DNA of 64,000 nucleotides from Sphingomonas sp. HITSZ_GF (GCF_029543155.1 NZ_JARQXA010000001.1:1116001-1180000); one strand, 5' to 3'. Shown: positions 52,344-60,386, counted from the stretch's first letter. Made by a program: numbers and translations. Notes: generated by a model from the sequence alone, not told the origin.

Positions 52344-52955
52344 ATGCGTAATTCGATGTTGTTCTTCGCGGCCACTGCAACGCTGTTCGGCGCGCAGGCT
52401 GCCCTTGCCCAGGAAAGCGAGCAGGCCCCGGCCAAGGCATTTGCCGGCCCGCGCGCCGAAGTCACGGTCGGCATCGACCAGAGCAACGACGATGCCTTTG
52501 CCGGCGGATCGGAGCTGACCAGCATGCGCGTGGGTGGCGCGGTCGGCTATGACGTGGCGATCGGCAAGCGCGTCACGCTGGGCATCGAGGCCGGCATCGG
52601 CTGGGGCATCGCAGGCCATACGCCGGTGATGTCGACCGCCGGTGCGACGCCCTATTCGATCAGCGCGGGCCATGACGCCGACATCTCGGCGCGGATCGGC
52701 TATGCGCTCAGCCCGAAGACGCTGATCTATGCCAAGGCCGGCTGGGCGGACGCGGCCTATCGCCTGACGACCGGCAACGAGGCCTATTACGACAATAACG
52801 ACAAGGGCGTGCGCTTCGGCGCCGGCATCGAACAGAAGCTGACCAAGCAGGTCTATGCCAAGGCCGAATATCGCTACTCGATGTACGGCAATGCCGGCTA
52901 CGAGCAGGACACCGGCCGCCACCAGCTGCTGACCGGTATCGGCGTGCGCTTCTGA
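52344..52955 (+). CDS. Opacity/OmpA-like outer membrane beta-barrel protein (copy 1)
   Basis: A 203-residue outer-membrane protein: signal peptide (cleaved near AQAALAQ), then an eight-strand barrel with alternating hydrophobics, and the terminal LTGIGVRF with Phe, the usual membrane-insertion signal. Family segments VGGAVGYDVAIGKRVTLGIEAGIGWG and YAKAGWADAAYRL recur in its tandem paralogue (53100-53747). GGAGGTAAAGTAC precedes the ATG. Function is not known; adhesion or general porin-like roles are typical of the group. Confidence 0.88.
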   Translation: MRNSMLFFAATATLFGAQAALAQESEQAPAKAFAGPRAEVTVGIDQSNDDAFAGGSELTSMRVGGAVGYDVAIGKRVTLGIEAGIGWGIAGHTPVMSTAGATPYSISAGHDADISARIGYALSPKTLIYAKAGWADAAYRLTTGNEAYYDNNDKGVRFGAGIEQKLTKQVYAKAEYRYSMYGNAGYEQDTGRHQLLTGIGVRF

Positions 52956-52966
52956 CGTTCAGGGCG

Positions 52967-52992
52967 AGGGTGGCGCCGGTGCGCCACCCTCC
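52967..52992. terminator. Strong hairpin between the two outer-membrane genes
   Basis: GAGGGTGGCGC-CGGT-GCGCCACCCTC, 11 perfect pairs, 11 bases past the first stop; no T-tract follows, so the stem may only limit read-through or protect the upstream mRNA end. Confidence 0.6.
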
Positions 52993-53099
52993 ATGCTCCG
53001 CCTTTGTCGCGCCGCTGTCGGCTTCCGTCGAACCATCGTGCGGAAGCAGCGGCCTGCCTCCGACCTGATCGCGAGGGGCAGTTCCAACAAAGGTATCCC

Positions 53100-53747
53100 A
53101 TGCGTACATCCATCATGCTCATCGCCGCAGCCGCGGCTTCGTTGCTCGGCGCCACCACCGCTTTCGCCCAGGAAGGCACCACGACCACGGAAACCGCGTC
53201 GGATGCCGGCGCCGCGCGGAAAAAGGCATTCACCGGGCTTCGCGCCGAGGCGACGATCGGCTTCGACCAGAGCGATGCCAACGCGGTCGGCGACAATCTG
53301 CCGGGCATGCGCGTCGGCGGCGCGGTCGGCTATGACCTTGCGATCGGCAAGACCTTCACGATCGGCGCCGAAGCCGGCATCGGCTGGAACGTGCTCGGCA
53401 ACACCAGCCTCGGCTACCTCCACCCGGACGGCGAGGTGATCAACTACCGCGCCAGCGCCGCGCACGACATCGACGTCTCGCTTCGCATCGGCGCCAAGAT
53501 CGACCGGAAGACGCTGGCCTATGTCAAGGCAGGCTGGGCCGATGCCGCCTATCGCTACCAGTTCTCCACGCCGGACTGGGGCACGCAATATGGCCATAAC
53601 GACGACGGCATCCGCGTCGGCGCGGGCATCGAGCACATGCTCACCAAGCGCGTCTATGCGAAGGCCGAGTATCGCTTCACCAAATATGACGACATCGCCG
53701 ACTCCAACCGCCACCAGCTGCTGACCGGCGTCGGCGTGCGCTTCTAG
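53100..53747 (+). CDS. Opacity/OmpA-like outer membrane beta-barrel protein (copy 2)
   Basis: A 215-residue tandem paralogue of copy 1. Signal peptide (cleaved near FAQ), a Thr-rich acidic insert (EGTTTTETASDAGAARKK), then the same barrel with MRVGGAVGYDLAIGKTFTIGAEAGIGW and YVKAGWADAAYRY and a terminal Phe (GVGVRF). About half the residues look identical to copy 1. AAAGG precedes the ATG. Its stop overlaps the LysR gene of the opposite strand by four bases. The two copies may be expressed under different conditions because a hairpin separates them. Confidence 0.87.
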   Translation: MRTSIMLIAAAAASLLGATTAFAQEGTTTTETASDAGAARKKAFTGLRAEATIGFDQSDANAVGDNLPGMRVGGAVGYDLAIGKTFTIGAEAGIGWNVLGNTSLGYLHPDGEVINYRASAAHDIDVSLRIGAKIDRKTLAYVKAGWADAAYRYQFSTPDWGTQYGHNDDGIRVGAGIEHMLTKRVYAKAEYRFTKYDDIADSNRHQLLTGVGVRF

Positions 53748-54670
53748 CCGCCCTTCGGGGGGACGAGCGCCTGGTGCGGATCGTCCCCCATCGACGCCTT
53801 CACTTCCGCCATCAGCCAGTCGCGAAAGGCGCGGATCTTGGGCTGGCTGCGCTTGCCCTCGGCATACATCAGCCAGAAGGCGTTCCGGTAATAGGCGCGC
53901 TGGGGCAGGACCTGGACGAGCTGGCCGGACTGGACCGCGCCCAGCCACATCGGCGCGCTGAGGATGGCGACGCCGTGGCCGGCGATCGCGGCATTGCCGT
54001 CGAGGATCTGCGAATCGAAGCGTACGCCCGCCTGATTGTTCGCGGGCGCTTCTCCCATCGCCGCGGCGAACCACAAGTCCCACCAGTCGTCGTGCGGCGA
54101 TACGCGCGGCAACTCGAGCAGATCAGCCGGGGTGCGGACCTGCGGGTGCCTGGCGAGCAGCGCCGGGCTGGCGAAGGGCGCCACCGGCATCCGCATCAGG
54201 AAATGGCAGCTGTGCCCGGCGATCGGCCCCGGCGCGCCGCGCAGCGCGACGTCGGCCTCGCCCGCGAGCAGATCGACCATGTCGTCGCCGACATGCAGCC
54301 GCACTGCCAGCTCGGGCCGGGCGAGCTGGAACGAGCCGAGCCGCCCCGCCAGCCAGTTGGTCGCCAGCGTGCGCGGCGCCGTGATCCGCATCACGCTCTC
54401 GCTTTCGGCATGCACCGCGGCAAAGGCATCGCCCATCGCGTCGAACGCCGTGGTGATCTGCGGCGCGATCCGGCGGCCGAGATCGGTGAGCGCGATGCCG
54501 CGGCCGCTGCGCGCGAACAGCGGCGCGCCCAGCCGCTCCTCGAGCAGCTTCATCTGATAGCTGACCGCAGCCTGGGTCATCCCCAGCTCTTCGGCAGCGC
54601 GGGTGAAATTGCCGTGCCGGGCAGCGGCTTCGAACACGCGGACAGCGGCGAGAGGCGGCAGGCGACGCAT
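53744..54670 (-). CDS. LysR-family transcriptional regulator (GcvA-like)
   Basis: A 308-residue regulator: N-terminal winged helix-turn-helix (RVFEAAARHGNFTRAAEELGMTQAAVSYQMKLLEERLGAPLFAR), then a two-lobe ligand domain (about 92-300: VMRITAPRTLATNWLAGRLGSF, AHSCHFL-like GHSCHFLMRMPVAP). The helix-turn-helix set resembles GcvA/AmpR-like members. It is divergent from urcA with 115 bases between; an inverted repeat ATAAGC-ATG-GCTTAT lies nine bases before its start codon and is a natural binding site. Ligand and target are unknown. Confidence 0.92.
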   Translation of the reverse strand: MRRLPPLAAVRVFEAAARHGNFTRAAEELGMTQAAVSYQMKLLEERLGAPLFARSGRGIALTDLGRRIAPQITTAFDAMGDAFAAVHAESESVMRITAPRTLATNWLAGRLGSFQLARPELAVRLHVGDDMVDLLAGEADVALRGAPGPIAGHSCHFLMRMPVAPFASPALLARHPQVRTPADLLELPRVSPHDDWWDLWFAAAMGEAPANNQAGVRFDSQILDGNAAIAGHGVAILSAPMWLGAVQSGQLVQVLPQRAYYRNAFWLMYAEGKRSQPKIRAFRDWLMAEVKASMGDDPHQALVPPKGG

Positions 54671-54678
54671 CGCATCTT

Positions 54679-54719
54679 ATAAGCATGGCTTATGCGTTCT
54701 GGCCAATGATTTGTTGGCC
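54679..54719. promoter_or_regulatory. Two inverted repeats in the LysR/urcA divergent region
   Basis: ATAAGC-ATG-GCTTAT (54679-54693) and GGCCAA-7 nt-TTGGCC (54701-54719). Both are perfect palindromes in the spot where a LysR protein usually binds. Confidence 0.55.
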
Positions 54720-54785
54720 TGAACCGGCGCGCGGGGGCAGATGGAGGGGGTGCCGAGCATGGCGCAGCATCCAAGGAAACAAGCC

Positions 54786-55106
54786 ATGATGAAGACCCTG
54801 ATCCCCCTCGCCCTGATCCTCTCGCCCGCGGCGATCCCGCTGGCGGCCAAGGCCCAGCAGGCCGATGCCGGCGTCCGCGTTTCCTATGCGGACCTCGACC
54901 TTTCGCGCGCCGCCGATCGCGCCGCGCTCGACCGCCGCCTCGCCCGGGCACTCGACCGGGCCTGCCCCGTCGAGCGCCCCGGCTATCTCACCCAGTCGCC
55001 CGAGGCGCTGCGCTGCCAGGCGCTGGCCCGGCAGCAGATCGCCGAGGCCCGCCAGCAGGCACTGGCGCAGCGCAGCGGCGCGGTGCGCATCTCCGCCAAT
55101 CCCTGA
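54786..55106 (+). CDS. UrcA-family protein
   Basis: A 106-residue exported protein (signal peptide ending AAKAQQ). The motif VRVSYADLDLSRAADRAALDRRLARALDRAC followed by CQALARQQIAEARQQAL is the UrcA family signature, with two Cys likely paired. Its function is unknown; the family is common in sphingomonads and xanthomonads. AAGGAA precedes the ATG at 54786 (a second ATG is the next codon). It is divergent from the LysR gene. Confidence 0.85.
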   Translation: MMKTLIPLALILSPAAIPLAAKAQQADAGVRVSYADLDLSRAADRAALDRRLARALDRACPVERPGYLTQSPEALRCQALARQQIAEARQQALAQRSGAVRISANP

Positions 55107-55285
55107 TTGATCCCTCGGACGGCGAAGAGGCGGGCAGGCTGCAACCGCGCCCGCCACCCGTTCATCGATAAGCCTTGCTGATGCCGCCGGGAGCGATCCC
55201 GAAAAGGGAAAGGCGAACCGATCCAGACGGTTTGGGACCGTCACAAAATATGGTTACTCCTTGGGCAAGGAACAGGGAGACAGTG

Positions 55286-56209
55286 ATGCGAGTCGTTTGG
55301 GCTTTGGCGGCGCTTGCGCTGCTTGCGGGATGCGATGACGTCACGCGCGCGCCCACCGATGCCAAGGGCCAGTCCGAATTCGCCTCGTCGGCGAATGCCG
55401 AGGCCTTCGCCTCGACCGGCAGCGGCTTCGACTATCGCTATGCCTATCGCCTGCCCGGCGCGAAGGTGAAGGGCGTGCTCCAGTCCAATGCCGACGCGTG
55501 CGACCGGATCGGCCCGGCGCGCTGCCGCATCCTGGCGATGCGCTACCGCGTCGACGAGGGCAACAAGACCCGCGCCGTCCTCACCATCCGCATCGATCCC
55601 TCGATCGCCCGCGCCTTTGGCGACGCGGTGACCAGGAACGTCACCGGATCGGACGGCGTGCTGACCGACACCGAGATCACCGGCGCCGATTCGACCGCCA
55701 CCGCCCGCAGCGTCGCGGTGATCAAGCGGCTGCAGGACCAGCTGCAGAACGCCCGCGCCGTCGCCACGCCCGAGGGCCAGGCACGCGCCGCCCGCATCCA
55801 GAACGCGCTGTCGACGATCGCCGAAGTGGAAGCGAGCCAGGGCCAGACGCTGGCCAACGCGCCGATGCTGTTCACCTATGAATCGAGCAGCGCGCTGACC
55901 GGGCTGGGCTCGTCCGAGGCGAATTTCCGCACTGCCGGACAGACTCTGGAGAATTCGGTGGCCCAGCTCGTCCAGGTGCTGGCCAGCGTCGGCCCCTGGT
56001 GCCTGCTGATGCTCGTGGTGGTGCTGCTGCTGCGCTGGATCATCCATGGCCGCGCGATCGGCTCCGACAGCGAGCCGCGCCGCGAGGACAGCTATGACGA
56101 CATCCACAATGGCGGCCATGGCGATCATGCCCGCCGCGATCGGGGCGACAATCGCAACCTGATCCAGCGCTGGTTCTCGCGCGATGACGAGGAAGAGCCC
56201 GCGCACTGA
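55286..56209 (+). CDS. DUF4349-domain lipoprotein
   Basis: A 307-residue lipoprotein: signal ending LLAGCDD with the lipid-attachment Cys16. The DUF4349 domain (about 50-250) contains FDYRYAYRLPGAKVKGVLQSNADACDRIG, VLTIRIDPSIARAFGDAV and a coiled region (VIKRLQDQLQNARAVATPEGQARAARIQNAL), then a membrane helix near 247-270 and an Asp/Arg/His-rich tail. GGGAGA precedes the ATG at 55286. It has a paralogue at 56328-57299. The family is poorly characterised; an envelope role is likely. Confidence 0.87.
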   Translation: MRVVWALAALALLAGCDDVTRAPTDAKGQSEFASSANAEAFASTGSGFDYRYAYRLPGAKVKGVLQSNADACDRIGPARCRILAMRYRVDEGNKTRAVLTIRIDPSIARAFGDAVTRNVTGSDGVLTDTEITGADSTATARSVAVIKRLQDQLQNARAVATPEGQARAARIQNALSTIAEVEASQGQTLANAPMLFTYESSSALTGLGSSEANFRTAGQTLENSVAQLVQVLASVGPWCLLMLVVVLLLRWIIHGRAIGSDSEPRREDSYDDIHNGGHGDHARRDRGDNRNLIQRWFSRDDEEEPAH

Positions 56210-56241
56210 GTTGCAGGCAAGCGCCGCGCAGCGATCTTTCG

Positions 56242-56279
56242 GCAAGCGGGGACGGCATACGCCTCCCCGCTTGCTTTTT
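56242..56279 (+). terminator. Terminator of the DUF4349 lipoprotein gene
   Basis: GCAAGCGGGGA and TCCCCGCTTGC enclose an inner GGC-ATAC-GCC hairpin and are followed by TTTTTG. Confidence 0.9.
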
Positions 56280-56293
56280 GCCTTAGTTATGTA

Positions 56294-56305
56294 ATGTTAT
56301 AACAT
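56294..56305. promoter_or_regulatory. Perfect palindrome near the promoter of the second DUF4349 gene
   Basis: ATGTTATAACAT, within an A/T-rich island ending TATATA, 23 bases before the start codon of 56328-57299; probably an operator overlapping the -10 region. Confidence 0.5.
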
Positions 56306-56327
56306 ATATAGCCAAGGGAGAGATGCG

Positions 56328-57299
56328 ATGGCGAAGCCGAACCGCTGGATCTTGCTGGGGAGCGGCAGCCTGGCTGCGATACTGGTCGCCGGGGCATGCG
56401 TGATGCTGTTCACCTCGGCCCCGCTGCTGATCCACAAGCAGGCCGAGACGCTGAACAGCTACGACATCGCCGAGCCGCCGCCCGCGCTGGCATCCGTGGC
56501 AAGCCCCGCCCCTGCCGTGGAACCAGGCCCGGGCGAAGCGATGGCAACGGCCGATGCGATTGCCGTCAACGTGCCGCAGATCGCGTACAGCTACACGCTC
56601 GGCTATCGGCTGCCAGCCGGCAGGATCGCAGCGGCGCAGCAGGCGCATGTCGACCTGTGCAACAAGCTCGGCCCGCGCTGCCAGCTCGTCGCGATGCAGC
56701 GCGCCAGCGACGATGACGGCGTCACCCAGGCGAGCCTGAAGCTGCGTATCGCCAGTTCGCTGGCGCAGAAGGTCTCGGCCGACTTCACCCGTACCGTCGG
56801 CGCTGCGGGTGGACGGGCGGTCGATACCGAGATCTCCGCAGAGGACGTCTCGAAGGACATGGTCGACACCGCCGCGCGGCTGCGCCAGCGCGAGATACTG
56901 GTCTCGCGCCTCACCGAGATGCTGCGCGGGCGCCAGGGCAAGGTGGGCGAGCTGGTCGAGGCAGAGCGCAGCGTCGCCCAGGCGCAGGAGGAACTCGACC
57001 AGGCCAAGGGCTGGCTGGGCGAGTTGAAGGGCCGCGTCGCCTATTCGAACTTCGCGATCAGCTACACGCCGACCACCGCCCCGGTGGCCGCGCCGACGCA
57101 GCAGGGCTTCTTCGGCCAGATCGGCGATGCGGTGCTGCAATCGGCCGCCACCGTGATCGCCGCGCTGCGATCGCTGATCGTGCTGCTGATCTTCCTGCTG
57201 CCCTGGGCGGTGCTGGCGATTCCGGCGCTTCTGCTGCTGCGCCCTGCACTGCGCCGCTGGCGCCGCGCGGGGCTGGAGCCCGTTAACGAGGATGTGTAA
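56328..57299 (+). CDS. DUF4349-domain membrane protein
   Basis: A 323-residue paralogue of 55286-56209. It has an N-terminal signal anchor (about 10-30) rather than a lipoprotein signal, then the DUF4349 core ([31 protein letters not shown]..., [30 protein letters not shown]), a coiled coil ([43 protein letters not shown]), and a C-terminal membrane helix. AGGGAG precedes the ATG. No catalytic residues can be named. A palindrome in its promoter suggests separate regulation from its paralogue. Confidence 0.87.
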   Translation: MAKPNRWILLGSGSLAAILVAGACVMLFTSAPLLIHKQAETLNSYDIAEPPPALASVASPAPAVEPGPGEAMATADAIAVNVPQIAYSYTLGYRLPAGRIAAAQQAHVDLCNKLGPRCQLVAMQRASDDDGVTQASLKLRIASSLAQKVSADFTRTVGAAGGRAVDTEISAEDVSKDMVDTAARLRQREILVSRLTEMLRGRQGKVGELVEAERSVAQAQEELDQAKGWLGELKGRVAYSNFAISYTPTTAPVAAPTQQGFFGQIGDAVLQSAATVIAALRSLIVLLIFLLPWAVLAIPALLLLRPALRRWRRAGLEPVNEDV

Positions 57300-57403
57300 T
57301 TGCGCGCTACCCGCCCTTTCGTTATAGCGCGCCTCACGCCCCGGCAGGTTCGCGGATTCCCCGCGCCGCCGGGGCAAGGTTTTTCCAGGGGAAAAGGCAC
57401 GCG

Positions 57404-58186
57404 ATGGCACGCCGCCGGCAGATCTACGAAGGCAAGGCTAAGATCCTCTACGAGGGTCCGGAGCCCGGCACGCTTATCCAGTATTTCAAGGACGATGCGA
57501 CTGCCTTCAACGCCCAGAAAAAGGGCACGATCAACGGCAAGGGCGTGCTGAACAACCGGATTTCCGAGCATGTCTTCACGCTGCTCGCTGGCATCGGCAT
57601 CCCGACCCACTTCATCCGCCGCCTCAACATGCGCGAGCAGCTGATCCGCCAGGTCGAGATCGTGCCGATCGAGGTGGTGGTGCGCAACGTCGTCGCCGGC
57701 TCGCTCTCGAAGAAGCTCGGGATCGAGGAAGGCACCCCGCTGCCGCGCACGATCATCGAATATTACTACAAGGACGACGCGCTCGGCGATCCGATGGTCA
57801 CCGACGAGCACATCCTCTGCTTCGGCTGGGCAAGCCAGGAAGAGCTGCACGACATGGCCGACATGGCCATTCGCGTGAACGACTTCCTCTCGGGCCTGTT
57901 CGCCGGGATCGGCATCCGCCTGGTCGACTTCAAGCTCGAGTTCGGCAGGATCTGGGACGGCGATTTCGGCCGCATCATCCTGGCCGACGAGATCAGCCCG
58001 GACGGCTGCCGCCTGTGGGACATGGCCACCGGCGAGAAGCTCGACAAGGATCGCTTCCGCCGCGATCTGGGCGGCGAGGTCGAAGCCTATCAGGAAGTCG
58101 CGCGCCGGCTGGGCCTGCTGCCCGAGGGCGAGGCCGATTCGGCCGTGCTCGACATGGAAAGCCACCGCAAGCGCCGGGGCAAGTAA
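57404..58186 (+). CDS. purC: SAICAR synthase (phosphoribosylaminoimidazole-succinocarboxamide synthase)
   Basis: A 260-residue ATP-dependent ligase of purine synthesis. Motifs: [21 protein letters not shown] start ([28 protein letters not shown]), [22 protein letters not shown], and [10 protein letters not shown] (the class signature), with [12 protein letters not shown] near the end. First of three pur genes here; purS and purQ follow, separated by a REP-like pair. AGGGGAAAAGG precedes the ATG. Confidence 0.97.
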   Translation: MARRRQIYEGKAKILYEGPEPGTLIQYFKDDATAFNAQKKGTINGKGVLNNRISEHVFTLLAGIGIPTHFIRRLNMREQLIRQVEIVPIEVVVRNVVAGSLSKKLGIEEGTPLPRTIIEYYYKDDALGDPMVTDEHILCFGWASQEELHDMADMAIRVNDFLSGLFAGIGIRLVDFKLEFGRIWDGDFGRIILADEISPDGCRLWDMATGEKLDKDRFRRDLGGEVEAYQEVARRLGLLPEGEADSAVLDMESHRKRRGK

Positions 58187-58212
58187 GGCTTTCCGGTCAT
58201 CTCCATGCATTC

Positions 58213-58296
58213 CGTCATCCCGGCGAAAGCCGGGATCTCAAGCGGCTCCTTCCCGAGCGCCATCGCCTGAGATCCCGGCTTTCGCCGGGATGACGC
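58213..58296. repeat. REP-like inverted pair between purC and purS
   Basis: Left GTCATCCCGGCGAAAGCCGG and right GATCCCGGCTTTCGCCGGGA, about 30 bases apart. It splits an otherwise compact operon and could adjust purC versus purSQ levels by mRNA stem formation. Confidence 0.92.
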
Positions 58297-58365
58297 GCAT
58301 CTAGGCGCGGAAAATCACGTGCTTTGGGTTGCAGCCCGGCGCACTCCGCGCCATAGGCGCTGCCC

Positions 58366-58596
58366 ATGAAGCTCCGCATCATCGTCACCTTGAAGAACGG
58401 CGTGCTCGACCCCCAGGGCAAGGCCATCCAGCACGCCCTGGGCGGCCTCGGCTTTGACGGCGTCGAAGACGTCCGCGCCGGCAAGATCTTCGAACTCGTG
58501 CTCGCCGACGGCACCAGCGACGAGGCCATCGACGAGATGTGCCGCAAGCTGCTCGCCAACACGGTCATCGAGAACTACCGGGTGGAAAAGCTGTGA
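58366..58596 (+). CDS. purS: Phosphoribosylformylglycinamidine synthase subunit PurS
   Basis: A 76-residue small subunit that bridges PurL and PurQ in the FGAM synthase complex. Typical [44 protein letters not shown] and the C-terminal [17 protein letters not shown]. Its stop overlaps the purQ start by three bases. purL is not in the window. Confidence 0.96.
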   Translation: MKLRIIVTLKNGVLDPQGKAIQHALGGLGFDGVEDVRAGKIFELVLADGTSDEAIDEMCRKLLANTVIENYRVEKL

Positions 58597-59258
58597 AGAC
58601 CGCAGTCATCGTCTTCCCGGGCTCCAACTGCGATCGCGACATCGCAGTCGCGCTGGAGGCGGTGACGGGCGTCAAGCCCGCCATGGTCTGGCACGGCGAG
58701 ACCGAACTGCCCCAGGGGCTGGGCCTGATCGCCCTGCCCGGCGGCTTCTCGTACGGCGACTATCTCCGCTGCGGCGCGATCGCCGCGCGATCGCCGGTGG
58801 TGAAGGCGGTGATCGAGGCGGCCGACAAGGGCATGCCGGTGATCGGCATCTGCAACGGCTTCCAGGTGCTCACCGAGACCGGGCTGCTGCCCGGCGCGCT
58901 GATGCGCAATTCGGGCCTGAACTTCGTCTGCCGCGACGTGCCGCTGACCGTGGACAATGCGCAGTCGATCTTCACCTCGGGCTATCGCGCGGGTGAGCAG
59001 ATCACGATCCCGGTGGCGCATCACGACGGCAACTACTTCGCCGACGATGATACGCTCGACCGGATCGAGGGCGAAGGCCGCGTCGCCTTCCGCTATGCCG
59101 CCGACATCAACGGATCGGCGCGCAACATCGCCGGCGTGCTCAACAAGGCGGGCAATGTGCTCGGCATGATGCCGCACCCTGAGCGCCGCATCGAAGCCGC
59201 GCATGGCGGCACCGACGGCCGCCGGATGTTCGAGGGCTTGCTCGAGGCCGTCGCCTGA
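58593..59258 (+). CDS. purQ: Phosphoribosylformylglycinamidine synthase subunit PurQ (glutaminase)
   Basis: A 221-residue class I glutamine amidotransferase supplying ammonia to FGAM synthase. The nucleophile Cys87 is in GICNGFQVL; the catalytic His and Glu are in [21 protein letters not shown] and [15 protein letters not shown] are family signatures. It starts with GTG at 58593, overlapping the purS stop, with GTGGAAAAG upstream; coupling is likely. Normal length. Confidence 0.96.
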   Translation: MKTAVIVFPGSNCDRDIAVALEAVTGVKPAMVWHGETELPQGLGLIALPGGFSYGDYLRCGAIAARSPVVKAVIEAADKGMPVIGICNGFQVLTETGLLPGALMRNSGLNFVCRDVPLTVDNAQSIFTSGYRAGEQITIPVAHHDGNYFADDDTLDRIEGEGRVAFRYAADINGSARNIAGVLNKAGNVLGMMPHPERRIEAAHGGTDGRRMFEGLLEAVA

Positions 59259-59302
59259 GCCATCCCCTTCCCCCGGGGAGCAGCAAGTTCCGGGGGGATA
59301 GC

Positions 59303-59845
59303 ATGATCGAGAGCCGGTTGTTCGCGGGCGAGAAGCTGCTGTGGAGCGGCCAACCCTGGCAGGGACTGTTCCTGCTGCGCGCCATCGACATCTTCCTCGT
59401 GCCCTTCAGCCTGTTCTGGATCGGCTTCGTGGCGTTCTGGAACTATATGGTCTGGATCGCTCCGGCCGGGCCCGCACCCCTGCCCTTCCAGCTCTTCGGT
59501 CTGGCCTTTCTGGCGATCGGCGTCTTCTTCGTGATCGGCCGCTTCTTCGTCGATGCATGGCTGCGCGCCCGCACCAGCTATGCGGTGACGACCCAGCGCG
59601 TGCTGATCGAGCGGAGCGGCCCATTCCGCAGCTCCAAGTCGCTCGACATCGCGCGGCTACCTGTGCTCGAGCTCAGCGAACGCGGTGACGGATCGGGCAG
59701 CATTCGGTTCGACAACAACCGCTCCTGGTTTCACGGCAACAACAATATCGGAGTCTGGATCGCATCGAGCGATGCCACGCCGCGCTTCCTGCGGATCGAC
59801 AATGTCCGCAATGTCTATGCGTTGATCGCAAAGCAGCAATCGTGA
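59303..59845 (+). CDS. Membrane protein with bacterial PH-like domain
   Basis: A 180-residue protein with two closely spaced membrane helices (about 28-52 and 63-85), flanked by a beta-rich domain resembling the bPH_2/PH-like fold (ARTSYAVTTQRVLIERSGPFRSSKSLDIARLPVLELSERGDGSGSIRF). The N-terminal FAGEKLLWSGQPWQGLFLLRAID motif is typical of DUF304-like/YdbS-related proteins. Its function is unknown. CGGGGGGATAGC precedes the ATG. It is the last gene before the tRNA cluster. Confidence 0.85.
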   Translation: MIESRLFAGEKLLWSGQPWQGLFLLRAIDIFLVPFSLFWIGFVAFWNYMVWIAPAGPAPLPFQLFGLAFLAIGVFFVIGRFFVDAWLRARTSYAVTTQRVLIERSGPFRSSKSLDIARLPVLELSERGDGSGSIRFDNNRSWFHGNNNIGVWIASSDATPRFLRIDNVRNVYALIAKQQS

Positions 59846-59957
59846 GACTGATTTAGCCAAATAGGCTTGTACTCGATTGCGAATCATGCGAATGCACATT
59901 CATCATGACTGCAATCGCTCTCTTTTCGCGACCGCGACCCAGCACCTGTCGACATTG

Positions 59958-59983
59958 ACGGGCCGCTTTGCTGCGCCCGTTTT
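59958..59983 (+). terminator. Weak terminator just before tRNA-Pro
   Basis: ACGGGC...GCCCGT (six pairs) followed by TTT, ending one base before the tRNA-Pro. It may end the preceding gene; the TTGACG overlapping it could also be a -35 for the tRNAs. Confidence 0.4.
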
Positions 59984-60061
59984 CAGGGTGTAGCTCAAGA
60001 GAGTCAGAGCGCCCGGCTTGGGACCGGGAGGTTGCAGATTCAAATCCTGTCACCCTGACCA
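59984..60061 (+). tRNA. tRNA-Pro(UGG), irregular D- and T-arms
   Basis: The acceptor stem CAGGGTG/CACCCTG is perfect, with C1-G72 and A73 (ProRS identity) and encoded CCA. The anticodon arm CCCGG/CCGGG carries loop CTTGGGA, giving anticodon TGG (60019-60021). The D-loop AAGAGAGTCA lacks the G18-G19 pair, and the T-stem closes with an A53xC61 mismatch, so the usual elbow contact is weakened. Confidence 0.75.
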
Positions 60062-60099
60062 TATCCTCCAGAAACGACGCTTTTCCGTGCTTCCTTGTG

Positions 60100-60176
60100 G
60101 TGGCCGAACGCAATCCAGTGCGCGGTCGGTGTGTGGAACCGATGATAGACGGGTGCAAATCCCTCCGGTCACACCA
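60100..60176 (+). tRNA. tRNA-His(GUG)-like, divergent
   Basis: Acceptor GTGGCCG/CGGTCAC with A73 and CCA, as in alphaproteobacterial tRNA-His that lacks the G-1:C73 pair. Anticodon stem TCGGT/ACCGA with loop GTGTGGA gives anticodon GTG (60133-60135). Irregular: A at position 8, D-loop ATCCAG without GG, extra bases before the anticodon stem, T-loop TGCAAAT (G at 55) with a three-pair stem. A seven-pair helix TGCTTCC/GGAAGCA (60088-60094 with 60177-60183) clamps the precursor ends. Confidence 0.55.
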
Positions 60177-60188
60177 GGAAGCAGACGG

Positions 60189-60263
60189 GTCCGGGTGGCG
60201 AAATGGGAACGCAGCGGATTGCAAACCCGCGACGAGCCGGTTCGATTCCGGCCCCGGACTCCA
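60189..60263 (+). tRNA. tRNA-Cys(GCA)
   Basis: Acceptor GTCCGGG/CCCGGAC, U73 (CysRS identity) and CCA. Anticodon loop TTGCAAA gives GCA; the stem has one A31xC39 mismatch. D-loop AAATGGGAA has GG; the T-arm GCCGG-TTCGATT-CCGGC is perfect. The most canonical of the three tRNAs. Confidence 0.85.
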
Positions 60264-60271
60264 TTCCCTCT

Positions 60272-60288
60272 AGAACCTATTTGGTTCT
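60272..60288. repeat. Hairpin after tRNA-Cys
   Basis: AGAACC-TATTT-GGTTCT, nine bases past the CCA; possible 3' end of the tRNA transcript, though no T-tract follows. Confidence 0.5.
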
Positions 60289-60336
60289 GGATTTCCCTGG
60301 TCATACGCCATCGATCGGCGAACCTCTCCACGAAAA

Positions 60337-60366
60337 GGGGCGGCCCCGGCATGCCGGCGACCGCCC
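60337..60366 (-). terminator. Terminator of the chemoreceptor-like gene
   Basis: On the minus strand GGGCGG...CCGCCC encloses the palindrome CCGGCATGCCGG and is followed by CTTTTCG, 21 bases after the stop. Confidence 0.8.
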
Positions 60367-60386
60367 TTTCCCGTGACGAAATCCGA

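Noticed and set aside
11388..58296. Palindromes as a CRISPR array
   Set aside because: The units are dispersed, inverted and without regular spacers; no cas gene is present.
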